From Massilia sp. Se16.2.3 (lineage in GTDB: Bacteria; Pseudomonadota; Gammaproteobacteria; Burkholderiales; Burkholderiaceae_D), in the NCBI RefSeq assembly GCF_014171595.1, contig NZ_CP050451.1:4278001-4342000 (forward strand): a stretch of 64,000 bases of DNA, read 5' to 3'. The translations under genes and the position numbers were made by a program. Positions 9,342-19,790 of the stretch are shown in pieces (position 1 is the stretch's first letter; every line of letters starts with the position of its first letter). A model generated the notes under the pieces. The model saw only the letters and a program-made list of their open reading frames with translations. It made no database searches and was not told the DNA's origin.

Positions 9342-10658
9342 ATGACCGAATTGACTCCCCTCCGCCACATCCCTACCGCCAATGTCTTCCGCAAGGGCGA
9401 CGTCTTCGTCCTGTTCGGCGAGCTGTTCGGCCGTGGCTATGTCAACGGCCTGATCGATGAGGCGCGCAAGTCGGGCATGACCATCGTCGGCATCACCGTC
9501 GGCCGCCGCGACGAGACCGGCGCCCTGCGCGCCCTGACTCTTGAAGAACACCAGGAAGCCGAGGAAAAGCTGGGCGGACGCATCATCAATGTGCCGCTGA
9601 TGGCCGGTTTCGACATGGATGCGCCGGAGGGCGAGCAGAATCCAACGGAAATGCTCTCGGGTATCACCCTGAAGAGCTGGCAGGAAGACAAGCTGGACTG
9701 GGAAAAGATCGAGCGCTGCCGCGAAGCCGGCGTGCGCCGCTTCACCACCAACGCCGCCCAGGTGATGGGCGAGATCGACAAGCTGATCCCGGAAGGCGCG
9801 AACGTCTTCTTCGCCCACACGATGGCCGGTGGCATCCCGAAGATCAAGGCCTTCCTGGCCATTGCCAACCGCATCTACAAAGGCCGCGGCGACCGCTTCA
9901 TGTCTTCGCGCGCCCTGTTGGAGAGCGACCTGGGCAAGCTGATCCTGATGAACTTCGACGAAGTCACCGCCAACACGCTGAAATACCTGATCGACGCCTC
10001 GAGCACGATCCGTGAACGCGTGACGAAAGCCGGCGGCGAAGTGCGCTACACGGCCTACGGCTACCACGGCACCGAGATCCTGATCGGCGGCAAGTACCAG
10101 TGGCAGACCTATACCAACTACACCCAGGGCTACGCCAAGATGCGCCTGGAAAGCGTGGCCCAGGCGGCCTGGAACCAGGGTATTGCCGCGACGGTCTTCA
10201 ACTGCCCGGAAATCCGCACCAACTCGTCGGACATTTTCGTCGGCGTCGAACTGTCGCTGTTCCCCTTGCTCACCGCGCTCAAGCGCGAAGGCGGCGGAGA
10301 ATGGGCTGAGAAACAATGGGCAATCTGCCAGGAGCTTTTAGGCGAAGGCACATCGCTGCAGTCGCTGCTCGACACCATCGAGAAATACAACAACGATGCG
10401 ACCAGCGCCCACTTCCGCAATTTCGAAGCCTGGCCGATGGACAACACGCCCGAGCTGGCCGACGTGATGATCGGTACCTCGGAAGAGATCACCGCCCTGC
10501 ACAAGGATCGCAAGGCCTTGATCACCGACCACCTGTCGGCCCTGGTGCTGGAAGGTGCCGGCCCGCTGATGTTCTATGGTGCATCCGAAAAGATTGCACC
10601 GGTTGTGTGGCTGAGCCACGACATCATCGCCCGTCAGCTCAACGCCCTGCATGCATAA
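9342..10658 (+). CDS. Conserved protein of the FabMG enoyl-ACP reductase-like family
   Basis: The 438-residue protein belongs to a strongly conserved betaproteobacterial family that I recall being labelled enoyl-ACP reductase FabMG family. The name rests on memory of annotations, not on a motif I can prove. Conserved blocks include VLFGELFGRGYVNGL, VFFAHTMAGGIPK, YTAYGYHGTEIL and NCPEIRTNSSDIFVGVELSLFPLL. There is no signal peptide or membrane segment, so it should be cytosolic. It has its own TATAAT and is followed by a rho-independent terminator, so it is likely monocistronic. The biochemical role should be treated as unproven. Confidence 0.6.
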   Translation: MTELTPLRHIPTANVFRKGDVFVLFGELFGRGYVNGLIDEARKSGMTIVGITVGRRDETGALRALTLEEHQEAEEKLGGRIINVPLMAGFDMDAPEGEQNPTEMLSGITLKSWQEDKLDWEKIERCREAGVRRFTTNAAQVMGEIDKLIPEGANVFFAHTMAGGIPKIKAFLAIANRIYKGRGDRFMSSRALLESDLGKLILMNFDEVTANTLKYLIDASSTIRERVTKAGGEVRYTAYGYHGTEILIGGKYQWQTYTNYTQGYAKMRLESVAQAAWNQGIAATVFNCPEIRTNSSDIFVGVELSLFPLLTALKREGGGEWAEKQWAICQELLGEGTSLQSLLDTIEKYNNDATSAHFRNFEAWPMDNTPELADVMIGTSEEITALHKDRKALITDHLSALVLEGAGPLMFYGASEKIAPVVWLSHDIIARQLNALHA

Positions 10659-10666
10659 ACCTTGAC

Positions 10667-10718
10667 GCCGGGACGGCTGGGCAGAACAATCTGCGTCGCC
10701 GTCCCGGCTTTACTTTTT
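10667..10718 (+). terminator. Rho-independent terminator after the FabMG-family gene
   Basis: GCCGGGACGGC (10667-10677) pairs perfectly with GCCGTCCCGGC (10698-10708), with a small inner hairpin (GCAGA/TCTGC). The stem is followed by TTTACTTTTTC. It begins 9 nt after the stop codon. Confidence 0.7.
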
Positions 10719-10731
10719 CTTAGTCATTACA

Positions 10732-10932
10732 ATGCCAAAATTCAGCGCTTACGTTTCCGACCACACCAAATTCATCGAGGAACTGAAGTCCAAAACGCCG
10801 GGCATGGAAGAGCGCCAGCAGGAAGGCCGTTCCCTGCTGTGGGACAAGGCCCCGATTTCGCTGGACGAACAGGAGCGCATCAAGCAATCGCGCCTGCGCC
10901 AGGGCGCCTATCCGTACCAGTCGAAGGTCTAA
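10732..10932 (+). CDS. DUF3460 family protein
   Basis: This 66-residue, highly charged soluble protein begins MPKFSAYVSDHTKFIEELK and ends ARLRQ-like with RLRQGAYPYQSKV. It matches the DUF3460 family of Burkholderiales, which typically precedes scpA and panC as here. No catalytic motif is visible and no function is known to me. It lies 12 nt upstream of scpA and is probably co-transcribed with it. Confidence 0.85.
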   Translation: MPKFSAYVSDHTKFIEELKSKTPGMEERQQEGRSLLWDKAPISLDEQERIKQSRLRQGAYPYQSKV

Positions 10933-10944
10933 AGGACGGCAAGC

Positions 10945-12752
<1,808 letters not shown>

Positions 12753-12801
12753 GGCCGCGCCGACGAAGCAGCGTACCATTTTGCAAATAGGAATTAACGT
12801 T

Positions 12802-12830
12802 TTGCAACACCCGGCCCGGCGGTTTATACT
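12802..12830 (+). promoter_or_regulatory. Strong sigma-70 promoter for the PilZ gene leader
   Basis: TTGCAA (12802-12807) and TATACT (12825-12830) are separated by exactly 17 bp. Predicted transcription begins near 12837, inside the first bases of the long inverted repeat described next. Confidence 0.7.
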
Positions 12831-12832
12831 AG

Positions 12833-12948
12833 GAGCGCCTAACATAACCGTCAGGGCAAGGGATGCGGCCACCCGACGCGGCGACGAAGACAGTACAACT
12901 GTACGGCAGGGAGCCGCAAGGCGGCTATGGCGGTCATGTTAGGCGCTC
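12833..12948 (+). ncRNA. Structured 5' leader (riboswitch-like candidate) upstream of the PilZ gene
   Basis: Positions 12833-12853 pair with 12928-12948: of 21 positions, 20 pair (one as G-U) and one is an A-C mismatch. Inside the 74-nt interior are hairpins AGCCGC-AAG-GCGGCT (12912-12926) and ACAGT-ACA-ACTGT (12890-12902). The sigma-70 promoter places the transcript start at the stem's 5' edge, and the ribosome-binding site AAGGA lies 15 nt after the stem. This geometry suits a cis-regulatory RNA. No known riboswitch consensus fits convincingly. A small terminal-inverted-repeat element is the alternative, but no target-site duplication is seen. Confidence 0.5.
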
Positions 12949-12976
12949 TCAGGCTATTGCTGCAAGGACCTCCTCC

Positions 12977-13741
12977 GTGACCGACATTTCCTCCCGCCCG
13001 CCCCGCAAGGGTCCGCCCCGTGCCACCGACCTGATCGCGCGCATCGCCGCCAGCGCTCCGGCACACGAGATGCGCGATCCTTATGACATCGGCGAGACCC
13101 TGTCGACGCTCGCCGGCACCGGCGAGCCGCTGACGATCTACCCGGCCGGGCTGGCCGAGCCGCTGTTGTGCCGCGTCGAGTCCGTGCATCCGGAAGACCC
13201 GCATTTCACGCTGGACATCGCCGATGGCGCCGTCATTCCTCCAGGCCGGGCGAGTTTCGTGGCTGCCCTCGCCGGCAACGCCAAGCTGCAGTTCGACCTC
13301 GAGGGCGACTGGGCCGCCCTGCCCGGCCAGCCCAACCTGGTGCCGGCCGTATTCCCCGACACCTGCCTGGTGCTCAACCGGCGCGCCTCGCCCCGTCTGG
13401 ATACGCCGGTCAACGGCAGCTATGCGGCAAGCTTCACCCTGCTCAACAAACAGTTCGAACTGCCCCTGTGCGATTACTCGACAAGCGGCGTTGGCCTGCG
13501 TGCCACGCCCGACCAGGCGGCCGAGCTGTACCTGGGCAGGAAGCTGCGCAGCGTGCGCCTGCAGCTGGGACCGGCATTGACGATTGTCGCCGACCTGGAA
13601 ATCCGCCTGCTACGCCCTTTCCGCAGCTTCCTGCTGGGCGAGCAGGTGCAGGTCGGCTGCGCCATCAGCAATATCGAGATGCAGATGCAGCAGACGCTGG
13701 AGCGCCTGGTGACCTCGAATCGGGGACGGCCCGCGGCTTGA
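12977..13741 (+). CDS. PilZ-domain protein, YcgR flagellar-brake-like
   Basis: The start is set at GTG 12977, with AAGGA eight nt upstream; an in-frame ATG at 12863 would begin inside the structured leader. The 254-residue product has a YcgR-type N-terminal beta domain (about 35-130) followed by a PilZ domain. Both c-di-GMP-binding signatures are present: RxxxR at 136-140 (RASPR) and DxSxxG at 166-171 (DYSTSG). Proteins of this type bind c-di-GMP and slow the flagellar motor by contacting stator or rotor. The motility/chemotaxis locus lies immediately downstream on the other strand, supporting that role. No signal peptide is present. Confidence 0.82.
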   Translation: MTDISSRPPRKGPPRATDLIARIAASAPAHEMRDPYDIGETLSTLAGTGEPLTIYPAGLAEPLLCRVESVHPEDPHFTLDIADGAVIPPGRASFVAALAGNAKLQFDLEGDWAALPGQPNLVPAVFPDTCLVLNRRASPRLDTPVNGSYAASFTLLNKQFELPLCDYSTSGVGLRATPDQAAELYLGRKLRSVRLQLGPALTIVADLEIRLLRPFRSFLLGEQVQVGCAISNIEMQMQQTLERLVTSNRGRPAA

Positions 13742-14205
13742 GAAGAGCGCAGCCGCGGAGGCTGCTTCGCGAGAACCGTAGGGTGGAGTCCCGGCTCCAC
13801 GTCGTCGGACGCAGGAAGGCTGCGCGGTGCGCAGGATGAGAGTGCGCGCGTTCCGGTCGGGTCTCAGATCTCGAACCGCTGACCTTGCACCGCGTGGCGT
13901 CATTGAAGCCGGGGCTTCAATGACGACTCCACCCTACGATTCGTGGCCCTGCATGCGCGATGTGAACGCATGGGGTCATTCAGTAGCCGTAGGGTGGGCT
14001 CTTGAGCCCACGCTGTCGTACTGCTGCATACCTCGGAAAACGCAAACATCCGACATGCAAGCGCTTCGGGTGATGCGTCGTATTTCGAACCGCGTACGTT
14101 GCACCGCGTGGGCTCAAGAGCCCACCCTACGATTCCTGGCTGCCCATGCGTGGGTTGAACGCGTAAGGCCATTCAGGCTGGGGGCCTGATGACAAGCCTT
14201 CCATC
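13742..14205. repeat. Two REP-like palindromic doublets in an intergenic region
   Basis: The 464-nt gap between the PilZ and HDOD genes holds no credible gene. Doublet 1: GTAGGGTGGAGTC (13778-13790) is matched perfectly by its reverse complement at 13925-13937, enclosing a 26-nt palindrome (13899-13924, GTCATTGAAGCC arms, 2-nt loop). Doublet 2: a 25-nt unit at 13989-14013, itself a hairpin (GTGGGCTC/GAGCCCAC), is matched perfectly in reverse complement at 14106-14130. The interiors share tracts such as TTGCACCGCGTGG and ACGATTC, so the doublets look like diverged copies of one module. Confidence 0.8.
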
Positions 14206-15413
14206 CTACGCCGTGACCGCCTGGGCCCAGGCCAGCGCCGACAGGTGCGCCTTGTTGACGTCGAGCGGGCTGAGCTCGAGCGAACCGGCCAGCGAACCGA
14301 CCAGGTGCGAACTCAGTTCGCAGGCTTCCGCCAGCGCCAGGTATTGGCCGTACTTGCCTTCACGGCGCAGCAGCGCGTGCACGACCTCGGTCGGCAGCGG
14401 GATGGTGTCGAGCACTTCCTGCATCGGCAGGCCAAGCAGGCGGTCGAGCAGCGAAAACATGCCTGCCACGAACAGGTTCTCGCCCTCGCCCTTGCCCAGC
14501 GCGGCCTGGCCCAGCAGTTCGGTCAGGCGGCCGCGTACCACCGCCGTTTCCATCAGCACCGGCGAATAGCCGCTGGTGCTGGCGCTGGCAAGCAGCAGGG
14601 TCAGCCAGCGGTACAGCGGCGCATAGCCCATCAGGCTGATCGCCTGGCGGATCGACTGCACTTCGCGCCCGGCACCGAAGCCGGCCGAGTTGATGTTCCT
14701 GAGCAGCTTGTAAGTAAGCGCCGGGTCGCGCTTCAACACGCTTTCCAGCTTCGGGATGTCTTCGTTGTTCTGCACCATCTGCATCAGCTGCAGGATGACG
14801 GTCTGGGTCGGGTTCAGGCCCTTCACCGGGTTGCCGGGACGCGGGGTCAGGTGCAGCTTGCCCACGAACGCGTCCAGGCCCAGCGCCGCAGAGGCATCGT
14901 AGTCGACCCAGTTCGTCACCGGCCGGCCGACCATGCGCAGCGAAGACTGCCGGGCGGCTGCGCGTAGGTGCGCGCCTGGGCGCCGACGTCCACGCCCGAG
15001 AAGCGCATTTCGATGTGCGAGGCGTAGGGCGCGAGCGCCGGGGTGAGGTGCTTGACCTCGAGACCGCGGATCGAGACGCCGACGCCGCCGGCCCGCACCG
15101 CCTGCACGGCGGCGCGCGTGTCCGGATCCATCAGGTGGCGCGCCTGCAGGCTCAGCACGGTGCGCTCGGGCGGCAAGGCAAACAGGGCGTCGGTCGAGAG
15201 CATCGCCGGCACGGCATCGAGGAAGAGCAGCTTGTCGCGCAGCAGCCAGCCGTCCTCGTCGTCATTGAAATGCTCGGCCACGAAGCCGACGAGGGCTTCG
15301 AGGTCGGCGTCCGTTACTGCCCCTTCGCCGTGCTTCCACAGCAATTCGTAACCGATGACACGCTGCGCAGGATCGAGCAGCGGTTCGCGCACAATAAAGT
15401 TGGTGTGATGCAT
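14206..15413 (-). CDS. Degenerate-EAL/HDOD signalling protein, frameshifted
   Basis: The first reading frame (start ATG 15413) gives a YuxH/CdgJ-like EAL domain beginning MHHTNFIVREPLLDPAQRVIGYELLW; the EAL tripeptide is replaced by ELL, so phosphodiesterase activity is unlikely. A second frame carries a C-terminal HDOD domain (QMVQNNEDIPKLESVLKRDPALTYKLLRNINSAGF). The two join after one indel at about 14941-14956, where restoring one base yields SLRMVGRPVTNWVDYDA. The complete product would be about 402 residues, typical of EAL-HDOD proteins that tune motility. It lies downstream of cheZ, beyond a probable terminator, and is likely separately transcribed. Confidence 0.78.
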
Positions 15414-15458
15414 GGATCAGTCGCGGAAGTTTAGCAATGAGGTAGCAATGCGGGAGTG

Positions 15459-15480
15459 AAAACGGCGGCACTGCCGCCGT
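15459..15480 (-). terminator. Probable terminator of the che operon
   Basis: Immediately after the cheZ stop, the minus strand reads ACGGCGGC-AGT-GCCGCCGT followed by TTTC. The eight-pair GC stem is perfect but the U-tract is short. Confidence 0.55.
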
Positions 15481-15482
15481 CC

Positions 15483-16125
15483 TCAGAAACCCAGGCTGTC
15501 GAGCAGGTCGTCGACCTGGCCCTGGTTGGCCACCACCTCGACGTTGCCCTCGGGCTTGATCTGGGGGCCGTTCAGGAGACCGTTATCGAGCTCGCGCTTG
15601 ATTTCGCTCGGCGCGAAATCGATCAGCACCTGCACCAGCTGCTTTTCCAGGTCCTGGGCGATCGAGGTGATCTTGCCGATCACCTGGCCGGTCAGGTCCT
15701 GGAAGTCCTGGGCCAGCATGATGTTCATCAGCTCGGAGCGGGTGGCAGCCGCGGCGCGCTCGTTCTCGCGCATGACGGCGATGCTGCGCTCGGCCAGGGC
15801 GCGCCAGGCGCCGTCGCCGGCACCCCTGCTCCCCGCCGTCGAGCAGCGCCTGCCAGGATGCACGCAGCTCGGCGCTGCGGCTCTCGATGGCGTCCTGCAG
15901 CGGGCTTGCCGTATCGGTGGCGTCGAGCACGCGCTTGGCGGCCTGCTCCGACAGGCGTGCCACGTAGTCGAGGCGATCGCGTGCGTCGGGAATGTCGCTG
16001 GCGGCTTTCTCGACCAGCTTGTCAAGGCCCAGGCCGCGCAGGCTGTCGTGCAGCGTGCGCGTCATGTGGCCGACCCGGATCAGGACTTCGTCATGCGAAG
16101 CCTGATCGGCGATAGGCTCGACCAT
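15483..16125 (-). CDS. cheZ: CheY-P phosphatase CheZ, frameshifted
   Basis: CheZ accelerates dephosphorylation of CheY-P. The N-terminal frame (MVEPIADQASHDEVLIRVGHMTRTLHDSLRGLG) and the C-terminal frame are joined across one extra base in a C4 run (plus strand 15823-15826). The catalytic helix LMNIMLAQDFQDLTGQVIGKI and the C-terminal CheY-docking peptide VDDLLDSLGF are present. The corrected length is about 213 residues, normal for CheZ. It begins 2 nt after the cheY stop, so the pair is co-expressed. The essential C terminus is intact in the other frame, so an error in the homopolymer is the simplest explanation. Confidence 0.88.
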
Positions 16126-16127
16126 GC

Positions 16128-16520
16128 TCAGGCCTTTTCCATTTTCTCGAAGATCTTGTTCAGCTTCTCGTCGAGGGTGGCCGCGGTGAACGGCTTGACG
16201 ACGTAACCGCTGGCGCCGGCCTGGGCCGCCGCGATGATGTTTTCCTTCTTCGCTTCCGCGGTCACCATCAGCACCGGCAGCTTGGCCAGCGCGGGATCGG
16301 CACGGATGTTCTGCAGCATGGTCAGCCCGTCCATGTTGGGCATGTTCCAGTCGGAGACCACGAAGTCGAACTGCTCGCTGCGCAGCTTTGCCAGGCCCTG
16401 GACGCCGTCCTCCGCTTCGTCGACGTTCGCGTAACCCAGTTCTTTCAACAGATTCTTGACGATGCGGCGCATCGTCGAGAAATCGTCAACAACCAGGAAA
16501 CGCATCTTTGGATCAGCCAT
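16128..16520 (-). CDS. cheY: Chemotaxis response regulator CheY (cheZ-linked)
   Basis: This 130-residue single-domain receiver relays the phosphoryl signal from CheA to the flagellar switch. The acidic pair is D12-D13, the phosphorylated aspartate D57 is in [13 protein letters not shown], and the conserved Thr and Lys are in MVTAEAKK and YVVKPFT. It closely resembles E. coli CheY and is coupled to cheZ, marking it as the motor-binding CheY of the two in this cluster. Confidence 0.95.
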   Translation of the reverse strand: MADPKMRFLVVDDFSTMRRIVKNLLKELGYANVDEAEDGVQGLAKLRSEQFDFVVSDWNMPNMDGLTMLQNIRADPALAKLPVLMVTAEAKKENIIAAAQAGASGYVVKPFTAATLDEKLNKIFEKMEKA

Positions 16521-16645
16521 GAAATACTCCGTTGATTCTTCTACTAATGGTTAGTGTGGCTTGAGTCGCTGCAACAAGCAACCTCAAGAATAGCATTTTT
16601 GTTGCCGTACGGCGATAAAACAGGCCGAAAAGGGCGTAATCCGGA

Positions 16646-17710
16646 TCAAACGCGCAACGCTCGTCCGCCGTGGGCGGCCAGGTGACCCAGCACCATAGCC
16701 GGCAAGGCGGTCAAGGCGCCGACTTCGTGGGCGCCGCCCAGGGCAATGGCCTCGCGCGGCATGCCGAACACGACGCACGAGGCCTCGTCCTGGGCAAAAT
16801 TGTGCGCGCCCGCGTTCTTCATTTCAAGCATACCAGCAGCGCCGTCTTTACCCATGCCCGTCAGGATCACGCCGACCGCGTTCTTGCCGGCGGCCACGGC
16901 CGCGGAGCGGAACAGCACGTCCACCGACGGACGGTGGCGGTTGACCGGGTCGGTCTGCTCGATCCTGGTCATGTAGTTGGCACCGGAACGCACCAGCAGC
17001 AGGTGCGAGTGGCCGGGGGCGATATACGCGTGGCCAGGCAGCACCCGTTCGTTGCCCTGCGACTCGACGACGCTGATCTTGCACAGCGAATCGAGGCGTT
17101 TGGCGAACGAGGAAGTAAAGCCTTCCGGCATGTGCTGGGCGATCAGGATGCCCGGGCAGTCCGAGGGCATCTGCATCAGGAATTCGCGGATGGCCTCGGT
17201 GCCGCCGGTCGAGGCGCCGATGATGATCAGCTTTTCCGACGAAGTCAGCGGACTGCGCAGCGCCGGCAAGGCCGTCGTCTGCCCGCTCGCCTGCAGCGTG
17301 CGCGCCTTGACGCGGGCACGGCTGGCCGCCCGGATCTTGTCGGTGATGAGTTCGGTGTACTCGCGCATGCCGGACTGGATCGAGATCTTCGGCTTGGTGA
17401 CGAAATCGACCGCGCCCAGTTCCAGCGCGCGCATCGTGATTTCCGAGCCGCGCTCGGTCAGGCTCGACACCATCAGCACCGGCATCGGGCGCAGGCGCAT
17501 CAGCTTTTCGAGGAAATCGAGGCCGTCCATCTTCGGCATCTCGACATCGAGCGTGAGCACGTCGGGGTTGGTTTTCTTGATCAGGTCGCGCGCGACGAGG
17601 GGATCGGGCGCCGTGCCCACCACTTCCATGTCGGGCTGCGAGTTGACGATCTCGCTCATCACGCTGCGAATCAGGGCCGAGTCGTCGACGATCAGGACCT
17701 TGGTTTTCAT
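16646..17710 (-). CDS. cheB: Protein-glutamate methylesterase/deamidase CheB
   Basis: CheB removes methyl groups from chemoreceptors and deamidates glutamines when phosphorylated by CheA. The 354-residue protein has a receiver domain with D10, D11 and phospho-site D55 ([20 protein letters not shown]), a linker (about 120-155), and a C-terminal esterase domain with the catalytic triad S167 ([10 protein letters not shown]), H193 (AQHMPEGFT) and D289 ([11 protein letters not shown]). It is 20 nt downstream of cheD. Confidence 0.96.
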   Translation of the reverse strand: MKTKVLIVDDSALIRSVMSEIVNSQPDMEVVGTAPDPLVARDLIKKTNPDVLTLDVEMPKMDGLDFLEKLMRLRPMPVLMVSSLTERGSEITMRALELGAVDFVTKPKISIQSGMREYTELITDKIRAASRARVKARTLQASGQTTALPALRSPLTSSEKLIIIGASTGGTEAIREFLMQMPSDCPGILIAQHMPEGFTSSFAKRLDSLCKISVVESQGNERVLPGHAYIAPGHSHLLLVRSGANYMTRIEQTDPVNRHRPSVDVLFRSAAVAAGKNAVGVILTGMGKDGAAGMLEMKNAGAHNFAQDEASCVVFGMPREAIALGGAHEVGALTALPAMVLGHLAAHGGRALRV

Positions 17711-17729
17711 TCGTAATCCTTCAGACAGG

Positions 17730-18323
17730 TCAGAACAAATCGATATCGCCGCCCACGGGCTCGACCTTGAGCCGCTTGGCGTAGTCGAGCTCGCGCTTGG
17801 CCAGCGTATCGTTCTGGGTTTGCATCAGTTTTTTGACCAGCACCTTGCCCGTGCGCGGGAAGAAATACACCTTGCGCGGGTGGATGTCGTTCAGGTCTTC
17901 GGCCAGCACGGGAATGCGCTCGGTCTTGAGGAAACTGGTGACGAAAGCGGCATTGCGTTCGCCGACGTTCATCGCCGTGAAGCCGCGCAGCACGGCGCCG
18001 CCGCCGAACACCTTCGCTTCCAGGTTCTCGCGGCGGGCGCCCGCTTTCAACAGGTCGTTGATCAGCACTTCCATCGCGAAAGTGCCGTAGCGCATCGACG
18101 CCGAGACCGGGCTGCTGCCGTCGCCGCTGTCGGGCAGCATGAAGTGGTTCATGCCGCCCAGGCCGCTGATGCGGTCGCGGATGCAGGCCGACACGCAGGA
18201 ACCGAGCACGGTCACGATCAGCATGTTCTTCGCGGTGTAGTAATACTCGCCCGGCAAGATCTTGGCCGCATCGACATCGAAGGTGCGGTCATAGTAGACA
18301 TTGGTGGCGAACTGGCTGTTCAT
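17730..18323 (-). CDS. cheD: Chemoreceptor glutamine deamidase CheD
   Basis: CheD deamidates receptor glutamines. The 197-residue protein carries the active-site region [27 protein letters not shown] with the catalytic Cys and His, and the [11 protein letters not shown] and [15 protein letters not shown] blocks. The C terminus is GGDIDLF, a tail strikingly like that of the CheZ-like protein in this cluster (GDIELF). It sits in order between cheR and cheB. Confidence 0.94.
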   Translation of the reverse strand: MNSQFATNVYYDRTFDVDAAKILPGEYYYTAKNMLIVTVLGSCVSACIRDRISGLGGMNHFMLPDSGDGSSPVSASMRYGTFAMEVLINDLLKAGARRENLEAKVFGGGAVLRGFTAMNVGERNAAFVTSFLKTERIPVLAEDLNDIHPRKVYFFPRTGKVLVKKLMQTQNDTLAKRELDYAKRLKVEPVGGDIDLF

Positions 18324-18365
18324 GGATTTTCCTGTGGTGCGCGTCGGGTGCGATCTGCGGGTGCG

Positions 18366-19220
18366 TCAGGCGCGACGATCGCTGAGTTCGTAGACGGTCT
18401 TGCCGCGCAGGCGCAGCGCATTCGACACGTACAGGAAGTTTTCGGAGTGGCCGGCAAAGAGCAGCGCATGCGGCTTCATCAGGGGCACGAAGCGGGACAG
18501 GATCTGGCGCTGGGTGTTCTTGTCGAAGTAGATCATCACGTTGCGGCAGAAGATGGCGTCGAACTGTCCGCTCACGGGCCAGTTGTCACTCAGCAAATTG
18601 AGCTGGCGGAAGCTGACCAGCTGGCGCAATTCCTGGCGCACGCGCACCATGCCTTCGTGCCGGCCCTTGCCGCGCAAGAAAAAGCGCTTCAGGCGCTCTT
18701 CCGACATCTTTTCCACCCGGTCCAGGCCATACACGCCTTCGCCCGCCGTGGCCAGGACGTTGGTATCGATGTCGGTGGCGACGATCTGCACCGGCGGCGT
18801 GAGGGTATTGAAGGCCTCGCACAGCGTCATCGCGATCGAATACGGCTCTTCGCCCGTCGAACTGGCCGAGCACCAGATGGTCAAAGGGCCCGGCTCGCGT
18901 CCTCGCAGGGCCAGCACGTGCTCGGCCAGCAGCGGGAAGTGATGGGCTTCGCGGAAGAACGAGGTCAGGTTGGTGGTGAGCGCATTGGTGAACGCTTCCC
19001 ACTCTTCCTTCATGCGCCCCGCTTCCAGGTCGTCGAGGTATTTCGCGAACGACACGATGCCGGTGGCGCGCAGGCGCCGCGCCAGGCGGCTGTAGACCAT
19101 TTCCTGCTTGCTATCGGCCAGCGAGATGCCGGCCTGGCGGTAGATCAAGGCGCGCACGCGCTCGAAGTCGGCGCGCGTGAAATCAAATTCCTTGACGGTG
19201 TCGGATTTATGTAACGGCAC
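18366..19220 (-). CDS. cheR: Chemoreceptor methyltransferase CheR
   Basis: CheR methylates receptor glutamates with SAM. The 284-residue protein starts with GTG at 19220 (MPLHKSDTVKEFDFTRADFERVRALIYRQAGISL). It has the N-terminal alpha-helical domain (about 10-85), TSFFREAHHFPLL, the SAM-binding WCSASSTGEEPYSIAMTL segment, and FCRNVMIYFDKNTQ near 205-218. The length is typical. cheW lies 61 nt upstream. Confidence 0.95.
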   Translation of the reverse strand: MPLHKSDTVKEFDFTRADFERVRALIYRQAGISLADSKQEMVYSRLARRLRATGIVSFAKYLDDLEAGRMKEEWEAFTNALTTNLTSFFREAHHFPLLAEHVLALRGREPGPLTIWCSASSTGEEPYSIAMTLCEAFNTLTPPVQIVATDIDTNVLATAGEGVYGLDRVEKMSEERLKRFFLRGKGRHEGMVRVRQELRQLVSFRQLNLLSDNWPVSGQFDAIFCRNVMIYFDKNTQRQILSRFVPLMKPHALLFAGHSENFLYVSNALRLRGKTVYELSDRRA

Positions 19221-19281
19221 GTTGCCTTAACCTTGAAGTCTTTGCCGGCGAGCCGGGTTCCATTGCTCGGTGCCGTTCGAC

Positions 19282-19770
19282 TTACGCCGCGAGCTTGTTA
19301 TCGATCAAACCCATTTCGGCGGACGACATCAGGCGGTCGATGTCGACCAGGATCAGCATGCGCTCATCCACCGTACCCAGGCCGATCAGGTAATCGTTGC
19401 TGAAGGCGGTGCCCATGTCAGGGGCCGGCTTGATCTGGTCCGGGGTGAGCGTGGTCACGTCCGACACGCTGTCGACCACCATGCCCATCACGCGCCCGCC
19501 GATGTTCAGGATGATCACGACCGTGAACTGGTCGTAGGTCGGGGTGCCGAGCTTGAACTTGATGCGCATGTCCACCACGGGAATGATGATGCCGCGCAGG
19601 TTGATCACGCCCTTGATGAATTCCGGCGCATTGGCGATGCGGGTGACGGCTTCGTAGCCGCGGATTTCCTGCACTTTCAGGATATCGATCCCGTATTCTT
19701 CCGAACCGAGCGTGAAGGCCAGGTATTCGCTGCCGGCGCCGTCGTGGGCGATCGTCTGGGTAATGGACAT
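19282..19770 (-). CDS. cheW: Chemotaxis coupling protein CheW
   Basis: CheW links receptors to CheA. The frame is open further to a TTG at 19794, but the ATG at 19770 with AAGGAA upstream gives the expected N terminus MSITQTIAHDGAGSEYLAFTLGSEEYGID and 162 residues. Core CheW blocks VINLRGIIIPVVDMRIKF and VVDSVSDVTTL are present. It begins 20 nt after the cheA stop. Confidence 0.95.
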   Translation of the reverse strand: MSITQTIAHDGAGSEYLAFTLGSEEYGIDILKVQEIRGYEAVTRIANAPEFIKGVINLRGIIIPVVDMRIKFKLGTPTYDQFTVVIILNIGGRVMGMVVDSVSDVTTLTPDQIKPAPDMGTAFSNDYLIGLGTVDERMLILVDIDRLMSSAEMGLIDNKLAA

Positions 19771-19790
19771 GATGCTTTCCTTGTTGTAAT

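Noticed and set aside
12852..12879. Resemblance of the PilZ leader to the c-di-GMP-I (GEMM) riboswitch: CAGGGCAA, a short hairpin, then GACGC
   Set aside because: The essential GACGCAAAGCC core and the second helix with its receptor are not present, and the long closing stem is unlike GEMM. A true class assignment would be overreach; it is reported only as a structured leader.
12863..12976. ATG start for the PilZ gene at 12863
   Set aside because: It would translate the hairpin-rich leader into a compositionally odd N terminus; the GTG at 12977 has a well-spaced AAGGA.
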